DNA of 64,000 nt from Brevibacterium limosum (GCF_011617705.1 NZ_CP050154.1:930001-994000); one strand, 5' to 3'; positions 54,254 through 63,201 are shown, counted from the first letter of the stretch. Notes: generated by a model not told the origin, from the sequence alone. Translations and numbers: made by a program.

Positions 54254-55707
54254 TGCGTCTCGCTCTTCATGCGGTCATAGGCAGCCAACGCCGCCTGACG
54301 CGACGTTTTGAGATCGACGATTGGCTCGTGGTCTCGCTCTGCCGGAGTGAGGCCGCCCGGCCCGTGTCCCAGCCACCGGTTGACGTACTCTCCATCAGGG
54401 TCGAAGCGCTCGCGCTGGCGTTCGGGATTGAAGATCCGGAAATACGGTGCCGCATCGGCTCCGCAGCCTGCCACCCATTGCCACGACATCGGGTTGTTGG
54501 CTTCATCGGCGTCGACGAGCGTGTCCCAGAACCACTGTTCGCCGTGCCACCAGTGGACGAGCAGATTCTTCGTCAGGAAGCTCGCCGTGGTCATCCGCAC
54601 CCGATTGTGCATCCACCCGGTCTGCCACAGCTGAGCCATGCCGGCATCGACGAGGGGAATCCCGGTCGTGCCGTCTTGCCAATGCTCGAGCGCCTCGGGG
54701 TCGTCCTCGTAGGGGAAGCGTGCGAATTCCGGCCGCATCGGCTCGGTCTCGATGTTCGGCAGGTGGTAGGTCAGGTGCCAGGAGAACTCTCGCCAGTAGA
54801 GCTGTCGGATCCATGCGTGCCGATCGTCTTCGTTCACCTCCGGTACGTCCAGTGCAGTGGCCAGCAGCTGCCGCGGGGAGAGTTCGCCGAAGCGCAGTCG
54901 CGGCGACAGGCCCGACGTGCTGTCGGGGTCGGCCGGGATATCGTGCGACTCGGCGTAGTCGTCGATGGCCTCGCTCAGTTCCTGCAGTCTCCGGAGAGCC
55001 TCCCGGCATCCGGGGTTCCAGTGCTCGGCCACGGTCGTGCGCCACCATTGCGGAGTCCGAGCCGAAGCGAAATCGCCGGAGCCCGTATCGGTCCCGTCGA
55101 GCAGACCGAGACCGTCGAGGCTGCGCACCCAGGGAAGGCCGTCCAGGGATTTCCGTCGGGCATCGGACAGAGGCTTCTGTTCGGCGGGCGGCGGGAGGAC
55201 TTCGCCGACCGCGCGATCGCGGACGGCTGTGAAGAACGGGGTGAAGACCTTGTAGAAGTCTCCGCCCTGCGGGCTGGTCGTCCAGGGTTCGACGAGAAGC
55301 GCACCGCAATGGGAGTGCGCCGGACACCCGGCATCGGTCAGCTGCGTCTTGATCTGCGCGTCGAGGTCACGGGAGGCCGGTGCATAGCGGCGCGACCAGC
55401 GGACGGCATTGACCTTTAGGTCCGCGGCGGCTCGGGGGACGATGTCCGCGGCAGAGCCTGCGGCGAAGAGCAGCGGGATCCCGAGCTTCGCGAGTTCTGA
55501 CTCCAGGGCGAGCAGGGACTCGTGTGCCCACCAGCGGGCGGCCCCGCCCAGCGGCCGGGGGCCCAGGCCGTCGTCGTCGCGGCACTCTCTGATCCAGAGG
55601 CCGATGACCTGACCGTCGGCGCGGGCCGCGGTCAGAGCCTCGTGGTCGTCGACGCGCAGGTCGTCGCGGAACCAGACGAGGGTGAGGTGCTCACGGTCGT
55701 GGCTCAC
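54250..55707 (-). CDS. phr: Deoxyribodipyrimidine photolyase (class I CPD type)
   Basis: 485 residues. Light-driven repair of UV pyrimidine dimers. N-terminal antenna domain (LVWFRDDLRVDDHEAL), C-terminal FAD domain (TGIPLVDAGMAQLWQTGWMH, NRVRMTTASFLTKNLLVHWW, and then NPMSWQWVAGCGADAAPYFR). GTG 55707 is chosen: the conserved HDREHLTLVWFRDDLR follows at once; the longer frame is the shadow of the MarR gene. It starts 14 bp after the MarR stop. Confidence 0.94.
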   Translation of the reverse strand: MSHDREHLTLVWFRDDLRVDDHEALTAARADGQVIGLWIRECRDDDGLGPRPLGGAARWWAHESLLALESELAKLGIPLLFAAGSAADIVPRAAADLKVNAVRWSRRYAPASRDLDAQIKTQLTDAGCPAHSHCGALLVEPWTTSPQGGDFYKVFTPFFTAVRDRAVGEVLPPPAEQKPLSDARRKSLDGLPWVRSLDGLGLLDGTDTGSGDFASARTPQWWRTTVAEHWNPGCREALRRLQELSEAIDDYAESHDIPADPDSTSGLSPRLRFGELSPRQLLATALDVPEVNEDDRHAWIRQLYWREFSWHLTYHLPNIETEPMRPEFARFPYEDDPEALEHWQDGTTGIPLVDAGMAQLWQTGWMHNRVRMTTASFLTKNLLVHWWHGEQWFWDTLVDADEANNPMSWQWVAGCGADAAPYFRIFNPERQRERFDPDGEYVNRWLGHGPGGLTPAERDHEPIVDLKTSRQAALAAYDRMKSETQ

Positions 55708-55720
55708 CGGCAAGCTCCGT

Positions 55721-56299
55721 TCACAGCTGCTTCGCCCAGTCGGCGTTGCCCAGCGACAGCTCCTCGGCCATGCCGTCGAGGAAGCGGATGACGGCATCGC
55801 GTTCGCGGCTGGTGAGGTGGGCGGCGGCATGGATTCGTCTGGCCTGGGCGCGTCCCACGGTCTCTCGTGCCGAGCGCGCCGTCTCCGCGGTGACGTCGAT
55901 GGCGTATGCCCGACGATCGCTGGGGTGCAGCTTCCTGATGACATGCCCCTCCCGCTCCAGACGATTGATCAGCTTCGTCACCGAAGCCGCCGACATGAGC
56001 ATATGAGCCGACAGCATCTTCGGGGTCACCACCGCGTTCTGCCGCTTCGCTGCGATGAGATAGTGCAGCGCACGCATGTCCTGTTCGCTGAGCTTCATGA
56101 ATCTGCGCGAAGCCTCGGAGAGGGTGCGCTCGGCCTCGCGCAGCCGGGCAAGCGCGTCCATGAGCTGAGCGATCTGCTCGCGGTCGGCGTTCGACAGGTC
56201 GGAGGAGTCGATGAGGTCGCCGGGAAAGCTGTTCTGCGATCCGGTGTACATGTTCTCTGTGATCGGGTCGTGAGCGCCCGCGGCCTCCGATGGCTCCAT
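55721..56299 (-). CDS. MarR family transcriptional regulator
   Basis: 192 residues. The winged helix reads MRALHYLIAAKRQNAVVTPK, AHMLMSAASVTKLINRLERE and GHVIRKLHPSDRRAYAIDVT. The N-terminal 45 residues are an extra tail. First gene of the operon with photolyase and the epimerase-like gene, hence its likely regulator. A long inverted repeat lies 40 bp upstream of its start and could be its operator. Confidence 0.9.
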   Translation of the reverse strand: MEPSEAAGAHDPITENMYTGSQNSFPGDLIDSSDLSNADREQIAQLMDALARLREAERTLSEASRRFMKLSEQDMRALHYLIAAKRQNAVVTPKMLSAHMLMSAASVTKLINRLEREGHVIRKLHPSDRRAYAIDVTAETARSARETVGRAQARRIHAAAHLTSRERDAVIRFLDGMAEELSLGNADWAKQL

Positions 56300-56338
56300 G
56301 CCGCAATCCTACTGATTCCCGCTCCTCGGCCGTAGAAG

Positions 56339-56390
56339 AATAACTCTCCGCATATAGTACACCAAAGTGTAGTATATGCGGAGAGTTATT
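56339..56390. repeat. 52-bp near-perfect inverted repeat
   Basis: AATAACTCTCCGCATATA (56339-56356) pairs exactly with the reverse complement at 56373-56390. Inside, TACAC (56358-56362) pairs with GTGTA (56367-56371). One mismatch (G/G) and a 4-base loop CAAA remain. It lies between marR and a divergent small gene and is markedly AT-rich. It could be a double operator for MarR (inner dyad TAGTACACcaaaGTGTAGTA) or a strong bidirectional terminator. Confidence 0.75.
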
Positions 56391-56478
56391 ACATCCTGAG
56401 GATGTCAGCTGCTGGTGACAACGAGGCGTTGTTGGACACGGAATTGATGTATCGCATAGAGGAGGGCAGGGGCGAATC

Positions 56479-56718
56479 ATGGAACTGATTCAGAACACCG
56501 CAGGCGAATGTACTCTCCGCAATGACGATGATGCTCTTGTCTGTCACGTCAAGATAGCGGGGGACGTGAGAGCCGATATCAATGTTCCTGAGTTGCAACC
56601 AGGCCAAAGCATCCAGTTCACTCTGGCTCCACCCTCTGAGCGACGCTCGGGTCAATTGCGGGTCACGTGGGAGACACACCTCGCTGAAAAGCAAGTACTC
56701 ACCCAGCAGCTTCACTGA
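56479..56718 (+). CDS. Hypothetical protein
   Basis: 79 residues, family unknown. Predicted beta-rich (LRNDDDALVCHVKIAGDVRA, QSIQFTLAPPSERRSGQLRV), with no signal peptide. AGGGGCG precedes the ATG. An overlapping minus-strand frame at 56389-56781 is less protein-like. Low G+C relative to its neighbours suggests recent acquisition. Confidence 0.5.
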   Translation: MELIQNTAGECTLRNDDDALVCHVKIAGDVRADINVPELQPGQSIQFTLAPPSERRSGQLRVTWETHLAEKQVLTQQLH

Positions 56719-56891
56719 CAGCGACCGCTTAGTTCGGTCGCATAGCTCGCCTCGAACGATGGGAACAATTCTTGTAGGCATGAGTATGTGCTGTCGTGAG
56801 GTGTGACCGAGTCGCGGTCATCAGCAGGAGAGCGTCAGGGTTCGTCGTGTGCACCGGCGAGCAGGCAATTGCATATCGATCAGGTGTTGGA

Positions 56892-57230
56892 TTATGCGTT
56901 CTCGTCATCAACTCTGGTTGCGTTTAAGAGCTTGTCGATGCATGCTTCCCAGCGACTGACAGCGTGTGGCATCGGGTGTCCTGCCCCGGGCCTGCTGGCG
57001 TGTCCGCCAACGATGGATGTGGTGACATCTATCACGGTGTGTGTGGCGGGGAAGTGACGGAAGATTCGGACCTCGTCTCGATCGTCATGGAGCATCCAGA
57101 GTTCGTGCCCGTTATCGAGGTTCATCCAGCGGTTGCTGAGAATGTGGCGAAAACGGAGATGATAAGTATCGACAATGGATTGTACGATCGCTTCGTCTGG
57201 GGAACTGCTTCGCGTCTTGATCCAGTTCAC
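56892..57230 (-). CDS. Hypothetical protein
   Basis: 112 residues, not recognised. Soluble, with RWMNLDNGHELWMLHDDRDE and then VRIFRHFPATHTVIDVTTS. GTG 57230 is chosen because AAGGAG lies six bases upstream; the frame could extend to 57260. Composition is AT-richer than the surroundings. Neighbours (sortase downstream) give no hint of function. Confidence 0.55.
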   Translation of the reverse strand: MNWIKTRSSSPDEAIVQSIVDTYHLRFRHILSNRWMNLDNGHELWMLHDDRDEVRIFRHFPATHTVIDVTTSIVGGHASRPGAGHPMPHAVSRWEACIDKLLNATRVDDENA

Positions 57231-57293
57231 TGACCGCTCCTTTTTCGAAAGCTGTCTCACCTACTGGCCGTGACCGGCACTTCGTGTGGGCTT

Positions 57294-58016
57294 TCAGTCG
57301 GTCCGGGTGAGGTGTCCGGTGACGACGATGTTGTCTTCATAGTGGCCGGTTTGTTTGTTGAAGTCGCCGCCACAGGTGATGAGCCGGATTTCGGGTCTTT
57401 CGGTATTGCCGTAGACGGTGAAGTCGGGGAAGTTGTCTTTGCCGTAGTCGGTGACGTCATCAACGCTGAATGTCGCTGTGGAACCGTCGTCGCGGGTGGC
57501 GGTGATGGTGTCTCCGGGTTGAAGACTCCCGAGTTCGTAGAACACCGCGGGACCGTCGTGAGCGGAATCGACGTGGCCGACGATCAGCGAGGGTCCGACT
57601 TCGCCGGGGGTGGGTGAACGCTGATACCAACCCGCTGGTGCGTCTTTGCCCAAGGACGGCACCTCAAGTTCGTCGTTATCGGTCAATCCGAGCTTCATGA
57701 CGCTGGTATTGACATCGATGGCTGGAATCGTCAGCCGTCTCGGAGTGGAGGCGTCCATCCTTTGGCTGGGAGACGTTGCTTCTTTGGTGGAGGTGCGCTC
57801 GTCGGGAGGCGGAGCCTGTGACTGCTCACCCGCGGAGTCGCCACTCCTTCCTGACGCAGCCGTTGGATTGCTGGACTCCGCCGCCGGTTGAGGCGGTGAC
57901 GGGTTGTGAAAGACGCCGACGGTGATGAGCAGGACGGCGATCACGAGCAGGACAAGACCCGCCACGGCCCAGATGTTGATACCGCGGCGAGTCCGTGCCT
58001 GCTTGCCAGTCATCAC
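57294..58016 (-). CDS. Class F sortase
   Basis: 240 residues. An N-terminal membrane anchor (IWAVAGLVLLVIAVLLITV) is followed by a Pro/Ser-rich stalk and a sortase domain. The catalytic His is His148 in VGHVDSA and the catalytic Cys is Cys215 in RLITCGG. Class F assignment rests on LITCGG, the IPAIDVNTSV start and the actinobacterial setting. It would anchor surface proteins to peptidoglycan. It lies 22 bp downstream of a secreted CHRD-domain protein with a sortase-type tail, its probable substrate. Confidence 0.87.
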   Translation of the reverse strand: MMTGKQARTRRGINIWAVAGLVLLVIAVLLITVGVFHNPSPPQPAAESSNPTAASGRSGDSAGEQSQAPPPDERTSTKEATSPSQRMDASTPRRLTIPAIDVNTSVMKLGLTDNDELEVPSLGKDAPAGWYQRSPTPGEVGPSLIVGHVDSAHDGPAVFYELGSLQPGDTITATRDDGSTATFSVDDVTDYGKDNFPDFTVYGNTERPEIRLITCGGDFNKQTGHYEDNIVVTGHLTRTD

Positions 58017-58038
58017 TGATGTGTCTTCTCTGTTGCGA

Positions 58039-58848
58039 TCAGTGGGTGCTGGTCTTCGAGTTCTTCCTCCGCGAGATCGCGAAGGCCGCTCCGGCCGCAG
58101 CTACGAGTCCGCCGCCGGTGGCCAGCATCACGGTGTCATTGCCGGCCGTGCTTCCGCCACCCGTATCTGGTCCGCCTTTGGGCGGCTGTCCCATCTGACT
58201 GTCGGCGAGCGTTCCGCACAGTGCGGGAGCTGTCGCAGCCTGGGGCAGGCTGTCGTCGAGGGGACTCTTCGCATCCTGAACGGCCTTGGACTGGTCTTCG
58301 GGATTGAGGCCGTGGACGACGACGGTGGCTCGCCCGTCGTTGATGGCGTCCTTGGTCTTGTCGTCGAGGTCGATGGTGCGCTCATACGTCGCCGAACCTC
58401 CCTTGATACCGGCGTGGTCGACGTCGACAGCGGCATCGGCACTGGTATCACCTGAGTCTGTCAGAGTGGTCGCGACTTCACCGTAGGCGGGGCCGCCTTC
58501 GGGAGTGTTGACGATGCCATCGCCATTCTCATCGGCGGAGGGCGTGGGACATTCGGCGCTGCCGCTGGGTTTGACGTGGATGTGCTGGACGTGCGGGTAG
58601 GGGCCGTCCATGAACGTCTCGGCGAGACCTTCGACGTGTTCGGTGACCGTCGCCTGATTGCCCTTGAGGGTAATCATGATGTCTCCCGAGGCCCCACTGT
58701 CATTGATCTCGCCGAGATCTGCCTCATAGGTCCAACTGTCTTCGCTGCCGCTGTCGCCGGCGGTCGCCGCAGCCGCTGGGCCTGCTGCCAGGCCGAAGGC
58801 GGTCAGGGCAAGGACTGGTGTGAGCATGAGCTTCTTCGCTGTGCGCAT
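58039..58848 (-). CDS. Secreted CHRD-domain surface protein, probable sortase substrate
   Basis: 269 residues. Signal peptide (KKLMLTPVLALTAFGLAAG, cleaved near AAA). The middle resembles a CHRD domain (HVQHIHVKPSGSAE, AYGEVATTLTDSG, RATVVVHGLNPED). The C-terminus has a sorting-signal layout: GPDTG near residue 230, a hydrophobic helix MLATGGGLVAAAGAAFAI and a charged tail RRKNSKTSTH. The motif has Gly where LPxTG has Leu. Upstream of and probably co-transcribed with the class F sortase. Confidence 0.8.
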   Translation of the reverse strand: MRTAKKLMLTPVLALTAFGLAAGPAAAATAGDSGSEDSWTYEADLGEINDSGASGDIMITLKGNQATVTEHVEGLAETFMDGPYPHVQHIHVKPSGSAECPTPSADENGDGIVNTPEGGPAYGEVATTLTDSGDTSADAAVDVDHAGIKGGSATYERTIDLDDKTKDAINDGRATVVVHGLNPEDQSKAVQDAKSPLDDSLPQAATAPALCGTLADSQMGQPPKGGPDTGGGSTAGNDTVMLATGGGLVAAAGAAFAISRRKNSKTSTH

Positions 58849-58984
58849 GATGTCTTCCCTTCTTCACTTTTGTGAACAGTCCCGAATGGGGCCGAACACA
58901 GGTGATTCGGAGCCACGCGCGCGGCAGATGGGTGCCACAGGCAACAAGAGCGAATCCACTGCCGCTGACAAGTTCGGCGAGATC

Positions 58985-60661
58985 CTACAAGACCTGCGAG
59001 CCTCCGGTGCGGACGCGATTGCGGCGACGGGTCTCAGGGCTCGTGCCACGGGAGTCTGCGGTGCGGCGGCCGGCCGACTGGCCGGTGCGCGCACCCGAGC
59101 TCTGATTGCCCGAGCGGCCTCCTCGACCGGTCTCGCGGCGGCGACTGCCTTCGCCGCCGCGGCCGTTCTGACTGGTGCGACCGGAGTCGCTGGTGCGTGA
59201 ATTCGTACGAGTGCTCTCTCCGTCGCCATGGCGGCCTGCGCTTCCACCGCGGCCGCCGCGACCGCCTCGGCGACGGTGTGCCGAGCGACCACCGGACTTC
59301 GCCGGTTCGGTCTTCTTCCGCGCCTGGATGGGTTCCTTCGGGTGCGGTGCGACGTACTCGGCGATCTCACCGACGAGTTCGGTCACCTCGGGTGAGTCGG
59401 CGGTGACCTTCTTCGGGGTCGCCTTGATGGCGGCCCTGCGCAGCAGGACCTGGGTGTCCTTGCGCTCATCGGGCGTCATCACGGTGACGACATCACCGGC
59501 GCTGCCGGCCCGCGCGGTGCGACCGGAACGGTGCAGGTAGGCCTTGTGTTCGGTCGGGGGATCGACGTGGACGACGAGCTCGACGGAATCGACGTGGACG
59601 CCGCGAGCGGCGATGTCCGTGGCCACGAGCACCTTCGCATCACCATCGGTGAACGCGGCGAGGTTGCGGTCGCGCGCCCCCTGGGACAGGTTGCCGTGCA
59701 GATCGACAGCGGGGATGCCGGCAGCGGTGAGCTGTCGGGCGAAGCGCTTGGCCCGGTGCTTCGTGCGGGTGAAGAGAATGCGGCGGCCCGTGCCGGAGGC
59801 GAGTTTGTGAACCAGCGCGTTCTTGTCGTCGACCGAGACCTCGAACACGTGGTGGGTCATGGCCGAGACGTGGGAGGTCGCCTCGTCGACGGAGTGGAGG
59901 ACTTCGTTATGGAGGAAGCGACGGACGAGCTTGTCGACGTCGTTGTCCAAGGTGGCGGAGAAGAACATCCGCTGTCCCTCGGTCGGGGTCTGTTTGAGGA
60001 TGCGGGTGACACCGGGCAGGAAGCCGAGGTCAGCCATGTGATCGGCCTCGTCGAGGATGGTGACCTCGATGTGCTCGAGTGTGAGGATGTCCTGCTGCAG
60101 CAGGTCCTCGAGGCGGCCGGGGCAGGCCACGACGATGTCGACGCCGGCGCCCAGCGCAGTCTCCTGTCGCCGCTGCTTGACGCCGCCGAAGATCGTCGTC
60201 GTCCTCAAGCCCACGGCCTTGGCCAGCGGGTCGATGACCTCGGTGATCTGGGTGGCGAGCTCACGAGTGGGAGCGAGGACGAGTCCGCGCGGATGGCGAC
60301 GCTTCTGTGAACCCCTGCCGGACTCAGCCAGACGAGCCACGAGGGGAATGGAGAAAGCCAGGGTCTTGCCGGACCCGGTCTTGCCGCGACCGAGCACATC
60401 ACGGCCGGCCAAGGTGTCGGGCAGAGTCTCCTGCTGGATCGGGAAAGCAGAGGTCTTGCCCTCGCGATCAAGGGAGTCGACGAGTTTCGCCGGAACACCG
60501 AGGTCGGCGAACGACGTCGGTGCCGGGGCGGCCTTCTTGGCGCGATTGTCGGTGCTGCGGGTGTTGGTGCGTGTCTGTGACGTGGTGATGGGATGGCCCT
60601 TCGACGTGCCGGAGGGCGTGCCTGTGCCGCGAATAGGTGGCTGGCAGCCGTTTCCGGTCAT
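58985..60661 (-). CDS. DEAD-box RNA helicase
   Basis: 558 residues. All core motifs are in order: FPIQQETLP (Q motif), GRGKTGSGKTLAF (I), PTRELATQ (Ia), PGRLEDLLQ (Ib), LDEADHM (II), FSATLD (III), VATDIAARGVHVD (V) and HRSGRTARAG (VI). The last 150 residues are a basic Arg/Gly/Ser-rich tail (RRRGGRGGRGGSAGRHGDG) that would bind RNA. Unwinds RNA in ribosome assembly or mRNA decay. Start ATG 60661; the leader is long and structured, as for cold-induced helicases. Confidence 0.94.
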   Translation of the reverse strand: MTGNGCQPPIRGTGTPSGTSKGHPITTSQTRTNTRSTDNRAKKAAPAPTSFADLGVPAKLVDSLDREGKTSAFPIQQETLPDTLAGRDVLGRGKTGSGKTLAFSIPLVARLAESGRGSQKRRHPRGLVLAPTRELATQITEVIDPLAKAVGLRTTTIFGGVKQRRQETALGAGVDIVVACPGRLEDLLQQDILTLEHIEVTILDEADHMADLGFLPGVTRILKQTPTEGQRMFFSATLDNDVDKLVRRFLHNEVLHSVDEATSHVSAMTHHVFEVSVDDKNALVHKLASGTGRRILFTRTKHRAKRFARQLTAAGIPAVDLHGNLSQGARDRNLAAFTDGDAKVLVATDIAARGVHVDSVELVVHVDPPTEHKAYLHRSGRTARAGSAGDVVTVMTPDERKDTQVLLRRAAIKATPKKVTADSPEVTELVGEIAEYVAPHPKEPIQARKKTEPAKSGGRSAHRRRGGRGGRGGSAGRHGDGESTRTNSRTSDSGRTSQNGRGGEGSRRRETGRGGRSGNQSSGARTGQSAGRRTADSRGTSPETRRRNRVRTGGSQVL

Positions 60662-60748
60662 GGAATGAGCGCTGTCGGCGCTCTCGATCGCCGAGAGAAA
60701 ACGGCTTCGGAAACATGCGCGGGTATCTCACCCAGCTGCAGTGACGAG

Positions 60749-60802
60749 GCGTCCTGACGACGCAGGGAACCCGAGAACGGGTTCGCAAGTGATTCCAGTA
60801 TA
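60749..60802 (-). promoter_or_regulatory. Promoter and structured 5' leader of the DEAD-box helicase gene
   Basis: On the minus strand a good -10 TATACT lies at 60802-60797. Transcription from there gives a leader of about 130 bases. Two perfect stem-loops start it: GAACCC/GGGTTC (60767-60784) and GCGTC/GACGC (60749-60763). A third, CTCTCG/CGAGAG (60681-60697), lies closer to the ATG. Such leaders are typical of temperature-controlled helicase mRNAs. Confidence 0.5.
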
Positions 60803-60823
60803 CATCGGAGATGCCCCTCGGTT

Positions 60824-61993
60824 CTAAGCCGGTCGTTCGAGGTGAACGGCGGCCGGCTCTTGTGAGGGGCGAGCGTCGGGGTCGGTCACGGGGGCGGGGC
60901 CCGTCAGAGGGCCGGGAGCGGAGACGGTGGGGTCGGCAGATCCCAGGTCGGGGTCGGCGGCCCCGAGGTCGGGGTCGACGACGAGTCCCGCCGGGCGCTG
61001 CCGTGCCCGGTACTGCCCCGTGGCCCATGCCCCCAGCGCCACCGAGGCCCAGCCGATGCCGAGGCCCGCGATGTCGTCGAGGATATAGTGCCACCCGAAG
61101 TAAAGGGTGGCCAGAATGGTGATGGCGAAGAAGATCCAGGCGATCGTCCGGACGGCCGGCCTCTGATTCGTCCGCGTCATGAACAGAGCAGCGGCGAAGG
61201 TCACAGAGACGTGGAGCGATGCGAACGCGGCCACACCCTGAATGGAGTCGCTGCCCAGGGGATTGCTGAGATAGTCGAGACGGGTCGTCATCAGAGAGTC
61301 CTGGAGTTGACTGACTCCGGTGTCGGGCAGTGCCTGGTACGCCTCGGGGTTGCTGAACGCCGGTCCGACCGACGGCAGGAGGTAGTAGCTGACGGTGCCG
61401 AGAACCCAGTTGAGAGACAGAGTCGTCGCATACCAGGCGCCGACGGCGTGGTTGCGGCTGAGGACGAGGAACGCACCGAGACTGATCGGGATGAGCGGAA
61501 GATAGGCGAGGTAGGCGATCGAGAGCACATTCGCCATGATGTGGGTGCCGAGCAGATCGTGGAGCACCACCGCTGGGTTGTGGCCCCCGGCGAACCAGGA
61601 GTCGAGGCGGAGCAGCTGCCGATCATAGAGAGTGCCTTCACGATAGACCGGCAGCACACTCTTGAGATTGCGGTAGGCGACATAGCAGACGTAGAAGCTG
61701 AGCAGCCCGGTGCCGATGCACAACAGACGGTGCGTGTTCCACTCCTTCTTGACGATGTCGATGACAGAGGCGGGCAGGTTCCGCCACCCGCTGCGTCTCA
61801 CCGCCTCCACGATCAGCCCGACGCCGATGAACCCCAAAGCCAGCAGAGGCAGACGGATGTATGAGGGTCCGAGGAAACCGTCGGGGTCCCGCAGCGGGAG
61901 ATCGAGATAGAGGGACGAGACCACGGCGGCCGCTCCGACGAGCAGGGAGAGCGCCATGGCAAACGTGTAGGGCCAACGTCGCATTCTGGTCAT
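60824..61993 (-). CDS. PAP2/AUR1-like membrane phosphatase or inositol-phosphotransferase
   Basis: 389 residues, about seven membrane helices. The PAP2 catalytic blocks are AASLHVSVTF in FASLHVS (block 2) and LYFGWHYILDDIAG (block 3), with YLLPSVGPAF before them, as in the AUR1 inositolphosphotransferase-like subgroup. Likely acts on lipid phosphates on the outer membrane face. ATG 61993 is chosen over 62131 because the longer frame overlaps the divergent promoter; ATG 61984 is possible. The C-terminal 60 residues are Pro/Asp-rich with a repeated PDLGAADPDLGSAD. Confidence 0.83.
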   Translation of the reverse strand: MTRMRRWPYTFAMALSLLVGAAAVVSSLYLDLPLRDPDGFLGPSYIRLPLLALGFIGVGLIVEAVRRSGWRNLPASVIDIVKKEWNTHRLLCIGTGLLSFYVCYVAYRNLKSVLPVYREGTLYDRQLLRLDSWFAGGHNPAVVLHDLLGTHIMANVLSIAYLAYLPLIPISLGAFLVLSRNHAVGAWYATTLSLNWVLGTVSYYLLPSVGPAFSNPEAYQALPDTGVSQLQDSLMTTRLDYLSNPLGSDSIQGVAAFASLHVSVTFAAALFMTRTNQRPAVRTIAWIFFAITILATLYFGWHYILDDIAGLGIGWASVALGAWATGQYRARQRPAGLVVDPDLGAADPDLGSADPTVSAPGPLTGPAPVTDPDARPSQEPAAVHLERPA

Positions 61994-62115
61994 CAGTTCA
62001 CCGTACTGATCCAGCTTTAGTGCTTCTTCGGATTTCCCTCGGAGCCGGCTGACCGCAATCGGGCCAGAACAGAACGGTCCACCCACTGTGCGCCTCGCGG
62101 CATTAGTGTTGGGCC

Positions 62116-63201
62116 ATGACAGAAGGCCCATTGAACCCGACTCCGAATCGCGATGACCCGATTCCCGAGGGACTCAAACTCGGTGCCCGCTTCACCGGAT
62201 ATCTGCTGGTGATCATCGCGGGGATCACAGTTGCGATCTTCGTCGCTCTGCAGGTCGCCCAGATAGTCATCCCGTTTCTGGCCGGACTCGTCCTCTCTGC
62301 TCTCCTGGTCCCCATGTCGATGTTCCTGCAACGGCATCGGTGGCCCAAATGGCTGGCGGTGGTCACCGTCTGGGTGGTCGTCCTCGGCCTGCTGGCCGGA
62401 CTCGTTCTTCTCATCACCTTCCAAATCAGAAGTGAGATACCTGAGATCCAAAAGCAGGTGGCGACGACCCTGGACGCGGCGAAGCAGTTCTTGGCCATGC
62501 AGCCGTTCGGAATCACCGAAGCCAAACTCAATGGTCTCGTCGACTCCTCGGGGAAGTGGCTGCAGGACAACGCAGAAGGTCTCGGCTCCGGGGCCGCCGA
62601 AGTGGGCACGACGGCGGCTCATATCGTCGAAGGCGTCCTCATCATCCTGTTCGTCACCCTTTTCGCGCTCATCGACGGACGGGGCATCTGGACCTGGGTC
62701 GTCAACATCTGGCCGAAGAAGGCGCATGCGCGGATCTCCGCGGCCGGCGAGGCCGGGTGGAAGACGCTGACGGACTTCATTCGGATCCAGCTCGTCGTCG
62801 CGGCGAGTGATGCAGTCGGGATCGGAGTGGGCGCACTGATCCTCGGGGTCCCATTGGCGGTGCCGATCGCGATAGTGGTCTTCCTCGGGGCCTTCGTGCC
62901 GTTCGTCGGGGCGATCGTGGGCGGCGCGGTCGCGGTGGGCTTGGCGCTGCTCTTCAACGGCTGGGTGCACGGCCTGATCATGCTCGGGATCGTCATCGTC
63001 GTTCAGCAGCTCGAAAGCCACGTCCTGCAGCCGTGGCTGACAGGACCCACAGTGAAGATCCATCCCCTGGCGGTGATCCTCGGGGTGACAGCGGGAGCAG
63101 CGGTCGCGGGCGTCGCCGGGGCTTTCTTCTCCGTGCCGGTGATCGCGACTCTCAACTCGATGATCCACGCGGCCAAGGACTACAGAGTGGGAATGCAATG
63201 A
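62116..63201 (+). CDS. AI-2E family (YhhQ/TqsA-like) transporter
   Basis: 361 residues, about eight membrane helices. Typical opening IAIFVALQVAQIVIPFLAGL and a C-terminal QQLESHVLQPWLTGPTVKIH motif, the AI-2E signature. Substrates of the family are varied (autoinducer-2, ions, others), so function stays open. Divergent from the PAP2 gene. The stop overlaps the next ATG. Confidence 0.9.
   Translation: MTEGPLNPTPNRDDPIPEGLKLGARFTGYLLVIIAGITVAIFVALQVAQIVIPFLAGLVLSALLVPMSMFLQRHRWPKWLAVVTVWVVVLGLLAGLVLLITFQIRSEIPEIQKQVATTLDAAKQFLAMQPFGITEAKLNGLVDSSGKWLQDNAEGLGSGAAEVGTTAAHIVEGVLIILFVTLFALIDGRGIWTWVVNIWPKKAHARISAAGEAGWKTLTDFIRIQLVVAASDAVGIGVGALILGVPLAVPIAIVVFLGAFVPFVGAIVGGAVAVGLALLFNGWVHGLIMLGIVIVVQQLESHVLQPWLTGPTVKIHPLAVILGVTAGAAVAGVAGAFFSVPVIATLNSMIHAAKDYRVGMQ

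Noticed and set aside
56389..56781. 130-codon minus-strand frame overlapping the small gene at 56479
   Set aside because: Its stop lies inside the long inverted repeat, no ribosome site is visible, and the plus-strand frame reads more like a protein.
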